A stretch of 64,000 nucleotides of DNA from Halichoerus grypus (lineage: Eukaryota > Chordata > Mammalia > Carnivora > Phocidae). The notes under the pieces are model-generated. The model saw nothing but the letters and a program-made list of their open reading frames with translations, was not told the origin of the DNA and ran no database searches. Every line of letters begins with the position of its first letter. Position 1 is the stretch's first letter. The position numbers and the translations under genes are program-made. This document shows, piece after piece, positions 34,757 to 46,356 of the stretch. The DNA lies in the NCBI RefSeq assembly GCF_964656455.1, contig NC_135722.1, positions 108,816,234 through 108,880,233 on the forward strand. Direction: 5' to 3'.

Positions 34757-36410
34757 CTATTTTTAACTTTTTGAGAACCCTCCATACTGCTTAGCAGAGT
34801 GGCTGCACCACTTTACATTCCCATTAAAAGTGTAAGTGTGTTCTCCCCTTTCTTAGTAACCTCACCACCATCTGTTGTTTCCTGTGTTGTTAATTTTAGC
34901 CATTGTGACAGGTGTGAGATAGTATCTCATCTGGTTTTGATTTGTATTTTCCTGATGATGAGTGATGTTGAGCATCTTTTCATGTCTGTTAGCCATCTGC
35001 AGCTTCTTTGGAAAAGTGTCTATTCATGTCTTCTGCCCATTTCTTAACTGGGTTATTTGTTTTTTGGGTGTTGAGTTTGAAATGTTCCTTATAGATTTTA
35101 GATACTAGCCCTTTATCAGATGTGTCATTGCAAATATCTTCACCCATTCCGTAGGTTGTTTTAGTTTTGTTTCCTTCGCTGTGCAGAAGCTTTTTATCTT
35201 GATGAAGTCCCAGTAGTTCATTTTTGCCTTTGATTCCCTTGCCTTTGGAGACATGTCTAGGAAGAAGTTGCTACAGCCAATGTCATAGAGGTTGCTGCCT
35301 GTCTTCTCCTCCAGGATTTTGATGGTTTCTTATCTCACAGAAAATAAATTTTAAATTTATTTTTGTGTATGGTGTAAGAAAGTGGTCCAGTTTCATTCTT
35401 TTGCTTGTTCCTGTCCAGTTTTCCCACCACCATTTGTTGAAGAGACTGTCTTCTTTCCATTGGATATTCTTTCCTGCTTTGTCAAAGATTAGTTGACCAT
35501 ACAGTTCCCTGTGTATACAGAAATACAAAGTCCATTTCTGGGCTTTCTATTCTATTCCATTGATCTATGTGTCTGTTTTTCTGCCAGTACTATACTGTCT
35601 TGATGACTACAGATTTGTAATATAGCTTAAGGCCTGGAATTGTGATGCCTCCAGCTTTGCTTTTCCTTTTCAAAACTGCTTTGGCTATTCGGGATTTTTT
35701 GTGATTCCATACAAATTATGGGATTGTTTGGTCTAGTTCTGTGAAAAATGCTGGTGGTATTTTGATAGGGATTGCATTAAATGTGTATATTGCTTTGGGG
35801 AGTATAGACGGTTTAACAATATTTGTTCTTCCAATCCATGAGTATGGAATATCTTTCCATTTCATTATGTCCTCTTCAATATATCTCATAAGTGTTCCAT
35901 AGTTTTCAGAGTACAAATCCATTACCTCTTTGATTAGGTTTATTATTTTGGTGCAATTTTAAATGGGATCAATTCCTTGATTTCTCTTTCTGATGCTCCC
36001 TTATTGATGTATAGAAATGAACAGATTTCTGTATGTTGATCTTATATCCTGTGACTTTGCTGAATTCATGTATCAGTGCTAGCAATTTTTTGATGGAATC
36101 TTCCATGTTTTCTACAGAGTATCAAGTTGTCTCTTAAGGGTGAAAGTTTGATTTCTTCCTTGCTGATTTGGATGCCTTTCATTTCCTTTTTTTGTCTAAT
36201 TTCTAGGCTAGGACTTCCAGTAACATGTTAAATAACAGTCATGAAGGTGGACATACCTGTCTTGCTCCTGACCATAGAGGAAAATATCTCAGCTTTTCCC
36301 CATTGAGGATGATATTACCTGTGGGTTTTTCATATGGCCTTTATTATATTAAGGTATGTTCCTTCTAACCCGACTGTGCTGAGGGTTTTTATCAAGAATG
36401 GATGCTGTAC

Positions 36411-36586
36411 GGGACGCCTAGGTGGCTCAGTCGGTTGGGCGGCTGCCTTCGGCCCAGGTCATGATCCCAGGGTCCTGGGATCGAGTCCTACATCGGGCTC
36501 CTTGCTCAGCAGGGAACCGGCTTCTCCCTCTCTCTCCCTCTGCTTGTGCTCTCTCTGTCAAATAAAAAAAAAAAAAAAAAAAAAAA
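36411..36586 (+). mobile_element. Young Can-SINE nested in the L1 ORF2
   Basis: It has the head GGGACGCCTAGGTGGCTCAG and a long pure poly(A) tail (more than 30 A). Perfect 17-bp duplications, AAGAATGGATGCTGTAC, lie at 36394-36410 and 36587-36603. It is inserted in opposite orientation to the L1 reverse transcriptase frame. Confidence 0.97.
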
Positions 36587-38365
36587 AAGAATGGATGCTG
36601 TACTTTGTCAAATGCTTTTTCTGCCTCTATTGATAGTATTATATGGTTCTTATCCTTTCTTTCATTAATATGGCGTATCACATCGATTGATTTGTGAATA
36701 CTAAACCACCCCTGCAGCCCAGAAATCAATCCCACTTGATCGTGAAGAATGCTTTCAATGTTATGTTGGATTTGATTTGCTAGTATCTTGTTGAGAATTT
36801 TTGCATCCATGTTCATCAGGGATTTTGGTCTATAATTCTCCTTTTTAGTGGTGTCTTTGTCTGGTTTCGGAATCAAGGTAATTCTGGCCTTGTAGAATGA
36901 ATTTGTAAGTTTTCCTTCCATTTCTATGTTTTGGAACAGTTTCAGAAGAATAGGTATTAATTCTTCTTTAAATATCTGGTAGATTTCCCCTGGGAAGCCA
37001 TCTTGCCCTGGACTTTTGTTTTTTGGGAGATTTTTGATTACTGATTCAATTTCTTTGCTGCTTATGGGTATGCTCAAATTTTCTATTTCTTCCTGATTCA
37101 GCTTCTATGAATGTATCCATTTCTCCCAGACTGCCCAAATTGTTGGCATATAAATTTTCATAATATTCTCTTATAATTGTTCATATATCTGTGGTATTCG
37201 TTGTGATGTCTCCTCTTTCACTTGTGATTTTATTTATTTGGGTGCTTTCTCTTTCCTTTTTGATAAGTATGCCTAGGGGTTTATCAATTTTGTTAATTCT
37301 TTCAAAGGATGAACTCTTAGTTTTGTTGATGTCTTCTATGTTTTTGTTGTTGTTTTTCTATATTATTTATTTCTGCTTTGATTTTAATTATTCCCCTTCT
37401 TCTGCTGGTGTTAGTCTTTATTTGCTGTTCTTTTCCCAGGTCTTTTAGGTATAAGGTTAGGTTGTGTATTTGAGACTTTTCTTGTTTCTTGAGGAAGGCC
37501 TGTATTGCTCTACCCTTCCCTCTTATGACTGCCTTTCCTGCATCCCAAAGGTTTTGGACTGTCATGTTTTCATTTGCTTCCATGTATTTTTTTTATTTCT
37601 TCTTTAATTTACTGGTTAACCCATTCATTCTTTAGTAATATGTTCTTTAACCTCCATGCATTTGAGATCTTTCCAAAATTTTTCTTGTGGTTGACTTCAA
37701 GTTTCATAGCACTGTGCTCTCAAAGTATGCTTGGTGTGATCTCAATCTTTTTGTACTTGTTGAGGCCTGATTTGTGATGTAGTATGTGATCTATTCTGGA
37801 GAATGTTCCATGTGCACTTGAAAAGAATGGTTATTCTGCTGCTTTAGGATGAAATGTTCTGTATATATTGGTTAAGTCCACATGGTCCAGTGTGTCATTC
37901 ATTGTTGTGGTCATTTACAGGAAATACATGGTCCAGTGTGTCATTTCCTTGTTGATATTCTGCTTAGATGATCTATCTAATGCCATAAATGGGGGTGTTA
38001 AAGTCCCCTACTATTACTGTATTATTATCAATGAGTTCCTTTATGTTTGCTATTAATTGATTTATATATTTCAGTGCTCCCAAGTTGGGAGCATAAATAT
38101 TTACAATTGTCAGATTTTCTTGTTGGATAGACCCCTTAATGATGATATAGTGCCCTTCTTCATCTCTTATTATAGTCTTTGGTTTAAAATCTAGCTTGTC
38201 TGTTATACATATGGCTACTTTAGCTTTCCTTTGACATCCATTACCATGACAGATGGTTCTCCACCCCCTCACTTTCAATCTTTCTTCTTTTTTTTTTTTT
38301 AATCCATTCGGATACTGAATGTCTTTCTATTGGAGCATTTAGTCCATTTACATTCAGAGTGATTA

Positions 38366-38545
38366 TTTCTTAAGATTTAATTATTTATTTGAGCGTGGGA
38401 GGGGTAGGGGGAGAGGGAGAATCTCAAGCAGACTCCGTGCTGATCACAGAGCTCAACAAAGGGCTCAATCCTGTGACCCCGTGATCATGACCTGAGCCAA
38501 GACCAAGAGACAGACACTTAGCCTACTGAACCACCTAGGTATCCC
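38366..38545 (-). mobile_element. Older SINE nested at the L1 ORF2 start
   Basis: Diverged reversed SINE between perfect 15-bp duplications CATTCAGAGTGATTA (38351-38365 and 38546-38560). It interrupts the first codons of ORF2. Confidence 0.93.
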
Positions 38546-39449
38546 CATTCAGAGTGATTACTGATAGATATGAATTTAGTGCCATTGTATTACCTATAAA
38601 TTTGGTGTTTCTGGAGATTTTCTCTGATTCTTTCTAGTCTTTGTTGCTTTTGGTCTTTCCCACTCAATGAGTCCCCTTTAATATTTCTTGCAGGGCTGTT
38701 TAAGTGGTCATGAATGCCTTTAGTTTTTTTTGGTCTGGGAAACCCTTTATCTCTCCTACTATTCTGAATGACAGCCTTGCTGGATAGAGTATTCTTGGCT
38801 GCATATTTTCCCATTCAGCACACTGAATACATCATGCCACTTTCTTCTGGCCTGCCAAGTTTCTTTGGATAGATCTACTGTCAACCTTATTTGTCTTCCT
38901 TTGTAGGTCAAGGATTTTTTTTCCTTTACTGCTTTCGGTATTATTTCCTTATTTGTGTATTTTGCAACTGTTTAAATATATTATTTAATATTTAAAAATT
39001 AATCAAGAAAAGAATTGAAAATCATTATATCTTCAAATATTAGGCAGCATAGGGAGTAGGGCAGTGTAAGTGAACTACATCTTATTTTTCTTAAGAGGTA
39101 GTCAAGAACATTGTATTTGGTATATCAAAAAATAGAGGGATAAAATAGGCATGTTATTGAGAGATCTGAAAATTAGCACAATAAAATAAAAATGAATAAT
39201 TTAGGGAAATTATATGTAGAATGTGGGACTGAAGATGGGAGAGTTGTACTGCAGAATATGGTTTTTATTACACACTTTTCTGTACAACTGAATTAGATGC
39301 CTGCTGCATACATTACTTTGATATAACATTTAAAACTTAAAATCTATCAACACTGTTAATACCATATGGTCATCAAAAAAAATGAGATAGTTCCTAAGGT
39401 ATTGAATCTTACAAATGTCTGTCATACATTGGGAAATTATAAAAAGCAA

Positions 39450-39840
39450 ATTGTTGATGATATGGGAAAAAAGTTATCAGTCAGTATGTGTTTCTCTATT
39501 GGTGAGAAACTGCCCTAAAACACAGTGACTTAAAACAATGAGCCTTTACTATTGTTCACAAGGTGATCAGTCAGCCCTGTGGTTCTTTTTGTCTCTGGGG
39601 TTATCCATGTGTCTGAGATCACCCACACACAGGGTAGGCATCTCCATGTGATTTCTCTGATTCTCTAGCAATCTAGCCTGGGCTTGTTCACATGGACCAT
39701 CAGGAGTCCAAGATTGAGAAATGAACCACATGTCTCCTGACCTGGCAAAGAGCTGCACAGGGTCCATTTACTGTGTTACAATGGCAAAACCAAGTCAGAG
39801 GTGAGTTTATAGTCAGACCAAAGGATACAAAGAGACTCCT
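39450..39840. repeat. Old interspersed repeat, family uncertain
   Basis: The segment GAAACTGCCCTAAAACACAGTG ACTTAAAACAATGAGCC (split here by a space) resembles an ancient LTR or DNA-transposon repeat common in mammals. The family was not determined. Confidence 0.35.
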
Positions 39841-39879
39841 GACGGGGGCCATCAATAACATCAGTACTACACTGAGTGC

Positions 39880-39885
<6 letters not shown>

Positions 39886-39911
<26 letters not shown>

Positions 39912-40112
39912 TTTTTTTTTTTTTTTAAGATTTTATTTATTTATTTGACAGAGAGACACAGCGAGAGAGGGAACACAAGCAGGGGGCGTGGGAGGGGGAG
40001 AAACAGGCTTCCCGCTGAGCGGGGAGGCAGATGCGGGGCTCGATCCCAGGACCCTGGGATCATGACCTGAGCCGAAGGCAGACGCTTAACGACTGAGCCA
40101 CCCAGGTGCCCC
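39886..40112 (-). mobile_element. Can-SINE, minus strand
   Basis: A long T-rich head (tail of the element) leads into the reversed body ending GAGCCACCCAGGTGCCCC. Perfect 18-bp duplications TACACTGAGTGCTTTTTA flank it at 39868-39885 and 40113-40130. Confidence 0.97.
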
Positions 40113-40785
40113 TACACTGAGTGCTTTTTAAAAGCACAGGACAAAAATTCTCACTGACGTAAGCTAAGCATATAATTGTGGTTAATTTGTGGTGTGAGAT
40201 TAAAGAAGGCAGATGATCTTACTCCATTTCATAAAAATTAAATTATTTAATGTTGATAGCAAACATCTATTGTTTAAAAAACTCATCTTGAGTAAAAGAG
40301 TCAATAAACCAAAATATGCACATTTTCCCAGGACTGACAAGTACACAGATCAGGAAAGAGAGAAGAAAAGAGATCACTTACCTGGGTTTTTAAAAACAGT
40401 GTCAGGAGCAGCACTGTTTGTTGGGCTCCAGTGAGTTTCCTGCTCCCCTTAAGCCTTGCAAACTCACACCTCACTTCAGGGGCTGAGTGGGCATCCATGG
40501 TGAGGCCTCTCTGCCATTTAGTGGCTAAGGGATGGCACAGAGATGAATGAGGGTCAGTTTGACTCCTTAACTGTGTCAAAATAGACTGCAAAACAGAACA
40601 TAGAAACTGTGTGAGAGTAAAGAGAAAAGACAGGTTTGCTTCCTGTTTTCCAAAGGAAGTAAGATACATATCAGAAGAAGAGTCAAATTCTATCTCTGCA
40701 TGGACAAGAGAATTTGAAAGGCTGTAGTTTCCCATTTAGGCAACACCAGCACACCAGTCCACTGAGAGCAAAGGGAGAAGGCTGC

Positions 40786-40795
40786 TTTCATTTTC
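40786..40795 (-). promoter_or_regulatory. ISRE/IRF-like element upstream of CASP12
   Basis: TTTCATTTTC is the reverse complement of GAAAATGAAA and fits GAAANNGAAA. It lies 34 bp before the CASP12 start codon, almost the same place as the element in CASP1/4. Function is inferred. Confidence 0.5.
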
Positions 40796-40828
40796 ACTAC
40801 CTTTCCTGCACAGAGAGCCAGAGCAGCA

Positions 40829-40835
40829 ATGGCTG
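40829..40835 (+). CDS. CASP12: CASP12 exon 1 (start, Met-Ala)
   Basis: AGCAATGGCTG|GTGAGT gives Met-Ala plus one base in phase 1, the same first-exon layout as CASP1/4. An ISRE-like motif lies just upstream. Confidence 0.85.
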
Positions 40836-41380
40836 GTGAGTGCCTGTTTTCTGTCCTTTAGGTCCCTGTTCTGGGGGAGTTACAGCTCAGGAGGAAGGAG
40901 TGCGGGGCAGGAGGTAGAGCCCCCCCGAAGGGGGCTCTCATGAGAGAGGACTGTTTTACTCTGGGAATGTGAGGGATGGGAGCTTGGGGCACAGTAAGCA
41001 AGTATGGAGCAGACACAGTATTTTGGCTGAGAAGCTACAGCTTTTTGGAGAAAAAGAAAAGGAAGTGTAAAATATCTGGACCTACATTCTCAGAACTTTC
41101 CTGTGATTTTAGTCTTTTCTTTGAACTCATACTGACTGAGTGTTCTCACCATTTCTTAAGTGTTCTCTTCAGGGTGAGGGGCTATCCAGTTGAAGAGAGT
41201 GTATTTCATTTCCTCCATATTTCTGCTCTCTGTGTGACCTCTCGTTTCCAGCAGTGAGCAAGCCAGCCACAATGTGTGCTCTCAATCTCAGAATACAGAC
41301 CCGCCCTGCCAGCCCTGGCCAGGGAAACAAGCATTCTTCCATAGGTAGTAATACTTTTTTTTTTTTAAACATTTGGGTTA

Positions 41381-41571
41381 GTTTTTTTTTTTTTAAAGAT
41401 TTTATTTATTTATTTGACAGAGAGAGACATAGCGAGAGAGGGAACACAAGCAGGGGGAGTAGGAGAGGGAGAAGCAGGCTTCCCCACGGTGCAGGGAGCC
41501 CGATGTGGGGCTCGATCCCAGGACCCTGGGATCACGACCTGAGCCGAAGGCAGACGCTTAACGACTGAGCC
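41381..41571 (-). mobile_element. Can-SINE, minus strand, truncated head
   Basis: Poly(T), AAAGATTTTATTTATTTATT and a reversed body to ACTGAGCCAT. It stops before the usual CCCAGGTGCCCC end, so it is truncated. No clear target duplication. Confidence 0.9.
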
Positions 41572-41744
41572 ATATTAACTATAGTGTGTTTTTAAAAGAG
41601 GTATTGATAAAAGTGACAGGAAGTGAAGGGATCACAGATGATACCAAGCTGAAATGAGGCAGCCATCACTAAGCTACTTAATGAACTTGCTTCCTTCCTG
41701 GAGGCTCACTTTCTCCACTAGTAAAAAAGCATAGGATTGGGGAA

Positions 41745-41935
41745 GATTGGTGGTACTCTGCATGTGGTCCTCAGAACAGTAGTTTGGATATCACCTGAGA
41801 CATTGGTAGAACTAAAGACTCATGCACTCCACCCTGACCTATCAAATCAGATTTCTGGGAATGGGGTTCAGGAAGCTCTGCTTACCAAGCTATCAGATAC
41901 TCTCCCTTGTTAAATTTGAGAACCATGGGCCTAGA
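41745..41935. repeat. MER5-like hAT remnant
   Basis: The segment GGTCCTCAGAACAGTAG ... TATCACCTGAGACATTGGTA ... AAATCAGATTTCTGGG ... TTGAGAACCATGGGC follows the layout of MER5-type nonautonomous elements. A partial second copy starts block B at 45282. Confidence 0.6.
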
Positions 41936-41985
41936 TTCAGAGATCTAAAGTCCTATCAATTCCTAAAATCCTATTGTTCTCACAG

Positions 41986-42234
41986 AGAAGAGATCACCAC
42001 AAGATCCAGTCAATGAGATAAAGATGATTGCCAGCACCATGTTTGGTGGCTTCTTGGAGGACTTGAAGGAAAAGAAGGTGTTAGATAAACATGACTTAAA
42101 AACAATAGGGAAAAAAGTGAACGTCATCGTGAATAAGACTGAAAACCTGGTTGATGATCTCACTGAGAAAACTCAAGTGGTAGGTCAAGTATTTATGGAC
42201 CATTTCACCAATTCCAGGAGCCTGCTGAGTTTAA
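41986..42234 (+). CDS. CASP12: CASP12 exon 2A: CARD
   Basis: The 249-bp exon has acceptor TGTTCTCACAG|AG and donor AGTTTAA|GTGAGT, phase 1 to 1. It encodes EKRSPQDPVNEIKMIASTMF, then DLKEKKVLDKHDLKTIGKKV, NKTENLVDDLTEKTQ and FTNSRSLLSL. These align with mouse caspase-12 (KTENLVENF-type segment) and not with CASP1 or CASP4. The coding sequence is identical to exon 2B. Confidence 0.93.
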
Positions 42235-42895
42235 GTGAGTATCTTGGGCCAAAGGACTACTAACTTACTCTTTATCTGCTCTCTTATGCAATCTCTGTCT
42301 TCTTATTTCTATTTGCAAGGGGAGAACAAACTATCCACATCTTTAGTACTTTCTTTGCCTGACGAACTTATATAAGATGGCAAAAGGCCCTGGGCCCCCC
42401 CAGTCCATGTGGCAGCATCCAAAATCACTTTATACTCCTACACATCTTGTTCTTCCCTCAGCAACTGTCACCTTCCATCATCCCTTAACATTTCTTATTC
42501 GCTGTATTATATCTCCTCTGCTAAAATGTAAATTCCATGAAGCATGGAGCTTTGTCTGCTTTGTTCATGAAGAGAGCCCCAACTCATGGAAATGGCATCT
42601 AACACATAGTAGGTGCTCAGTAAATACTTGTGAAATGCATAAATGGTGCTGGAGCTCTAGTAAATTCAGGGACAGTCTTTAGCTAATCTGTGCTACTCTG
42701 GCCATAGCCTGTGGACTCCAGAGTTATTCCCACATGTAAAATGTTCAATAGAAAAAAAAAAATCCACTGTCTCCTGCTTAGCTGTGGCTTGGCTCAAGGG
42801 ATAAATCTCTGAGAACCTACACTGTCTTTGTTAAGGGAGTACCTAGGGAATCTGGGGAACATTGGTGGAACATAGGTGTGTCTTTCTCTCTGAAG

Positions 42896-43120
42896 CATGG
42901 GTCGGCACACTCTCTCTTTGAAGGGTCAAGAGAGTCAATATTTTAAGTTTTTTGGACCAAACTTTCTCTGTCACAGTGACTCAAATCTGATGCTGTGGCA
43001 TAAAATTAGCAATAGATAATCAGTACAAAATGACTGTGGATGTGTCCCAATAAAGCTTGATTGACCAAAAAACTGGTGTTGAACTGACCTTGGCCTATAG
43101 GGCAGAGTTTCCTGACCCCT
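42896..43120. mobile_element. hAT-like nonautonomous DNA transposon, copy A
   Basis: It has imperfect terminal inverted repeats (GGGTCGGCACACTCTCTC... and ...CAGAGTTTCCTGACCCCT). The interior 'TCAATATTTTAAGTTTTTTG' and 'TGTGTCCCAATAAAGCTTG' is of the familiar mammalian hAT type. The second copy at about 46357-46580 came with the segment duplication. Confidence 0.6.
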
Positions 43121-43542
43121 ACTCTAGAGTACAATATATACATGAGTGTATTCCCAATACTTGGAACATCCTTCTGGGATCATTTTGTGGTTGCTGAAAG
43201 ACTACCAAACATTATAGAGCTGTGTACATTCTTTCCTCACAATGAGAAATGCTATTGCAGAAAAGCCTTGATTAAAGAATTTGATTATTCCTTGAATTAT
43301 ATAAGCAGGAACATAAGGAGCTCTTCATTGTATCATGGAAACTCTGCCTCTTCCTTCACATGGCACAGTCACAGTCCCGTAAGACAAACCTGGAGCTTAG
43401 AAAATGAGCCAAATGTCCATGCTTCATAGTTACCCCATGCCGAACATCATCACTTTCTTGTGAGTGCAAGGGAAAGAGTTTCAGGTGTGTAGGTTCTAGA
43501 AACCTAGTTCTGCTAACAAATCTTCTTTTCCTATTCTTTCAG

Positions 43543-43602
43543 AATCCCATGCTGAAAATGAAGATGATGAATCTGAGAGCAGCAAGTCATCTTCTCTGAC
43601 AG
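43543..43602 (+). CDS. CASP12: CASP12 exon 3A: acidic Ser-rich linker
   Basis: The 60-bp exon has acceptor TATTCTTTCAG|AA and donor CTGACAG|GTGAGT, phase 1 to 1. It encodes SHAENEDDESESSKSSSLT, an acidic stretch like the mouse caspase-12 linker. It has the same length and phase as exon 3 of CASP1/4. Identical to exon 3B. Confidence 0.8.
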
Positions 43603-43792
43603 GTGAGTGCGTTCCAATCTCACATCACAAATGAACACTCTCAGGCCACTAGGGCTGTCGGAACACACTGCAGTTAAGACCTAGGAAACTGGGTTTTTAG
43701 TCAGTTTCCATCTCTGGAAATAATCTTCGGCATAGAACATTGATCCTTAACTTTTTGTTCATTCCACCTCAGAATCTGAAATAATCCTGAAG

Positions 43793-43897
43793 GAAGTGGG
43801 GAAGAAGAAAACGCTGAGTCATCCCAGGCATTGGCTCTCCCTCTAGCAGGTGCCACCAAACCCAGTGGCTCACACAAACCCTCAGACCTCACTCAGG
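43793..43897 (+). CDS. CASP12: CASP12 exon 4A: optional linker, acceptor ambiguous
   Basis: The stronger acceptor CCACCTCAG|AATCTG (exon start 43773) puts the exon in a frame that reaches TAG near 43844. A weaker downstream acceptor, CTGAAG|GA (start 43793), gives 105 bp in phase 1 to 1 with EEENAESSQALALPLAGATK, which resembles the mouse caspase-12 linker. The donor is CTCAGG|GTAAGG. Either a one-base deletion disrupted the exon, or the weak acceptor is used, or the exon is skipped (3 to 5 stays in frame). The same ambiguity is present in copy B. Confidence 0.5.
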
Positions 43898-45446
43898 GTA
43901 AGGCCCTAAGTGATAGGGGCCCTAAGTTACAGGGGAGAGGCAAGAGACGGGTTCAGAAATTCCAAGTTATTTCTTCCTTCTGTGCCTACCCATGTCAAAG
44001 GAAGGTCAGCATTTAACACCCCGCTCTTCCATCTTCTAAGAATCTGGAAGTGAAAGTGAAGATCATGAAATTAGGGAGAAGGCTGGAGGCTGCACACGTG
44101 GCTTCTGCCTATGACCGGCAGGGTCACAGACGCTTGGTGACATTCTGTGAGCTAAGATGGAGAGGCCGTACACTGTAGTGGAAAGAGAACTGGAATAAAA
44201 CGCAAGCAATCTGTACACTGAGCCCAACACGGCCACTGACTAACCATGTTCTCTGGTGTGAATAGCCCAACATTTCTGGGACTCATAGTTTTCAATGATA
44301 TTAATAACATCTTTAAAAGAGTCATAGAACATCAAACAGATAAGCAAGTAACAACTGCATAATCAGAGCAAGGATGTGGTTAAGAAAAGCATGTTAAAAA
44401 GCACACAACAGGACTAGTTACACATACTGTGTGATCACTAAAGAAACTGAGGAGTTACTGAACCACATCAAAGAATCGCAGTGTCTAGAAAGGGGTTACT
44501 GCTAGTGTTCTGTTGTGAGTACCATATTTTCAGAAGTTCTGGACAAGTTTACAAAGGCATAAAAACATTGTAATCTTTATTTGCTGTTATATCCATTCAT
44601 CTATACATATATGTGTATGCATATATGAACTGAAAGCCTACTGTCTACTATTCTAATCACTGTTTATAGCAGGAAGCAAGATAAATCAAGGTCCTGCATT
44701 CATGGAGTTGAGAGTGTAGTGAAGGTACATAGATAGTAAACATGAAAAAAAAAGTAGTACAAGTCAGGAAATGGACAAGAGAAAAGAGGCGAGGCACGTG
44801 GGCCAGGGTGAACAATTATGAGAATTCATTTGAGGTGATGTTTCAGTGCATACTTGAACTACAGAGAGGGGTTTGTGCCACAATCTAAAGCAAAAGCATG
44901 CCATGGAAGGGAGGCAAGTCCAAGGGTGCTGAGCAGAAATGGATGTGTCATGTCAAAAAGCCAATCTGATGGGAGAGTAGCAAATTAGGGTACATGGTAG
45001 GAAGAGCTGTTATGGACTCAGGCTGAAGCTACCATACTACTTTGGGCCTTTTTGAAAGTGAGAAAGAATTGGATTTTATTTGCAATAGAAAGCCTTAGAA
45101 GTATTTAAATGGAGGAGTGATAAAGAAGCATAGCATCAGAAAGGCCAAAGGTATTCAAATATTTCAGTTAAGAGATAATAGCTTTTAGGCTGGAGTTATA
45201 CCAATGGAGAGGATGACAAGTGGTAACATCTGGACCTCTTTTGGAGGTAGAGTCAACAAAAGCATAATTAGAAATAAAAATAATGCACTCTACTCTGACC
45301 TATCAAATCAGATTTCTGGGAATGGGGTTCAGGAAGCTCTGCTTACCAAGCTATCAGATACTCTCCCTTGTTAAATTTGAGAACCATGGGCCTAGATTCA
45401 GAGATCTAAAGTCCTATCAATTCCTAAAATCCTATTGTTCTCACAG
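43898..45446. other. Intron from exon 4A to exon 2B, with duplication junction
   Basis: It holds the diverged 3' part of copy A (old unnamed repeat, 44700-45260) and the junction at 45264-45282 where copy B begins. A splice-like start at 44041 (CTTCTAAG|AATCTGG) runs into a stop and has no clear donor. Confidence 0.6.
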
Positions 45447-45695
45447 AGAAGAGATCACCACAAGATCCAGTCAATGAGATAAAGATGATTGCCAGCACCA
45501 TGTTTGGTGGCTTCTTGGAGGACTTGAAGGAAAAGAAGGTGTTAGATAAACATGACTTAAAAACAATAGGGAAAAAAGTGAACGTCATCGTGAATAAGAC
45601 TGAAAACCTGGTTGATGATCTCACTGAGAAAACTCAAGTGGTAGGTCAAGTATTTATGGACCATTTCACCAATTCCAGGAGCCTGCTGAGTTTAA
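45447..45695 (+). CDS. CASP12: CASP12 exon 2B: second CARD exon
   Basis: Base-for-base the same coding sequence and splice sites as exon 2A. It enters in phase 1 (G|AG), so it can follow exon 1, 3A or 4A without frame change. It may be used instead of, or in addition to, exon 2A. Confidence 0.9.
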
Positions 45696-46356
45696 GTGAG
45701 TATCTTGGGCCAAAGGACTACTAACTTACTCTTTATCTGCTCTCTTATGCAATCTCTGTCTTCTTATTTCTATTTGCAAGGGGAGAACAAACTATCCACA
45801 TCTTTAGTACTTTCTTTGCCTGACGAACTTATATAAGATGGCAAAAGGCCCTGGGCCCCCCCAGTCCATGTGGCAGCATCCAAAATCACTTTATACTCCT
45901 ACACATCTTGTTCTTCCCTCAGCAACTGTCACCTTCCATCATCCCTTAACATTTCTTATTCGCTGTATTATATCTCCTCTGCTAAAATGTAAATTCCATG
46001 AAGCATGGAGCTATGTCTGCTTTGTTCATGAAGAGAGCCCCAACTCATGGAAATGGCATCTAACACATAATAGGTGCTCAGTAAATACTTGTGAAATGCA
46101 TAAATGGTGCTGGAGCTCTAGTAGATTCAGGGACAGTCTTTAGCTAATCTGTGCTACTCTGGCCATAGCCTGTGGACTCCAGAGTTATTCCCACATGTAA
46201 AATGTTCAATAGAAAAAAAAAATCCACTGTCTCCTGCTTAGCTGTGGCTTGGCTCAAGGGATAAATCTCTGAGAACCTACACTGTCTTTGTTAAGGGAGT
46301 ACCTAGGGAATCTGGGGAACATTGGTGGAACATAGGTGTGTCTTTCTCTCTGAAGC

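Larger units (their letters stand above)
33921..38985 (-). mobile_element. Minus-strand L1, about 5 kb, inactive
   Basis: On the minus strand from the right come the ORF1 C-terminal region (about 38.59-38.9 kb), the ORF2 start (about 38.3-38.57 kb), endonuclease segments (37973-38278, with VGDFNTP), reverse transcriptase (about 36600-37077, with [19 protein letters not shown]), and the 3'UTR down to 33921. Stops, frameshifts, a gap in the endonuclease and three SINE insertions break it. The 5' end is missing. Borders are approximate. Confidence 0.9.
26766..40780. other. Repeat-rich spacer between CASP1/4 and CASP12
   Basis: It holds an MIR (27560-27785), a CA repeat, Can-SINEs (28310, 31148, 31798, 39886), an L1 3' end (29959-31019), a 5-kb minus-strand L1 with three nested SINEs (33921-38985), an old interspersed repeat of unnamed family (about 32080-33060) and another near 39450-39830. 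No cellular gene or remnant of CASP5 or a CASP1 protease was recognised. Confidence 0.65.
40836..41985. other. CASP12 intron 1
   Basis: It contains a minus-strand Can-SINE (41381-41571) and a MER5-like DNA-transposon scrap (41745-41935) in which the left border of the tandem duplication falls. Confidence 0.65.
41821..45263. repeat. Tandem duplication, copy A (CASP12 exons 2A-4A)
   Basis: A 3.44-kb segment is repeated at 45282-48703 at an offset of 3461, falling to 3460 after a one-base poly(A) indel. Over about 41836-44565 I count only about five differences. Over the last 0.7 kb (44566-45263) I estimate 6-7% divergence plus indels. The copy contains the CARD exon, two linker exons, an L2-like end (about 42440-42640) and a hAT-like element (42896-43120). 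Confidence 0.97.

Noticed and set aside
26766..40780. CASP5 or leftover CASP1 protease exons between the two genes
   Set aside because: The QACRG, MSHG and RTRLALIIC signatures were not seen here. The region is repeats.
44041..44112. Possible extra CASP12 exon (ESGSESEDHEI after a CTAAG acceptor)
   Set aside because: It resembles the acidic linker but reaches a stop with no convincing donor, so it is not included as an exon.
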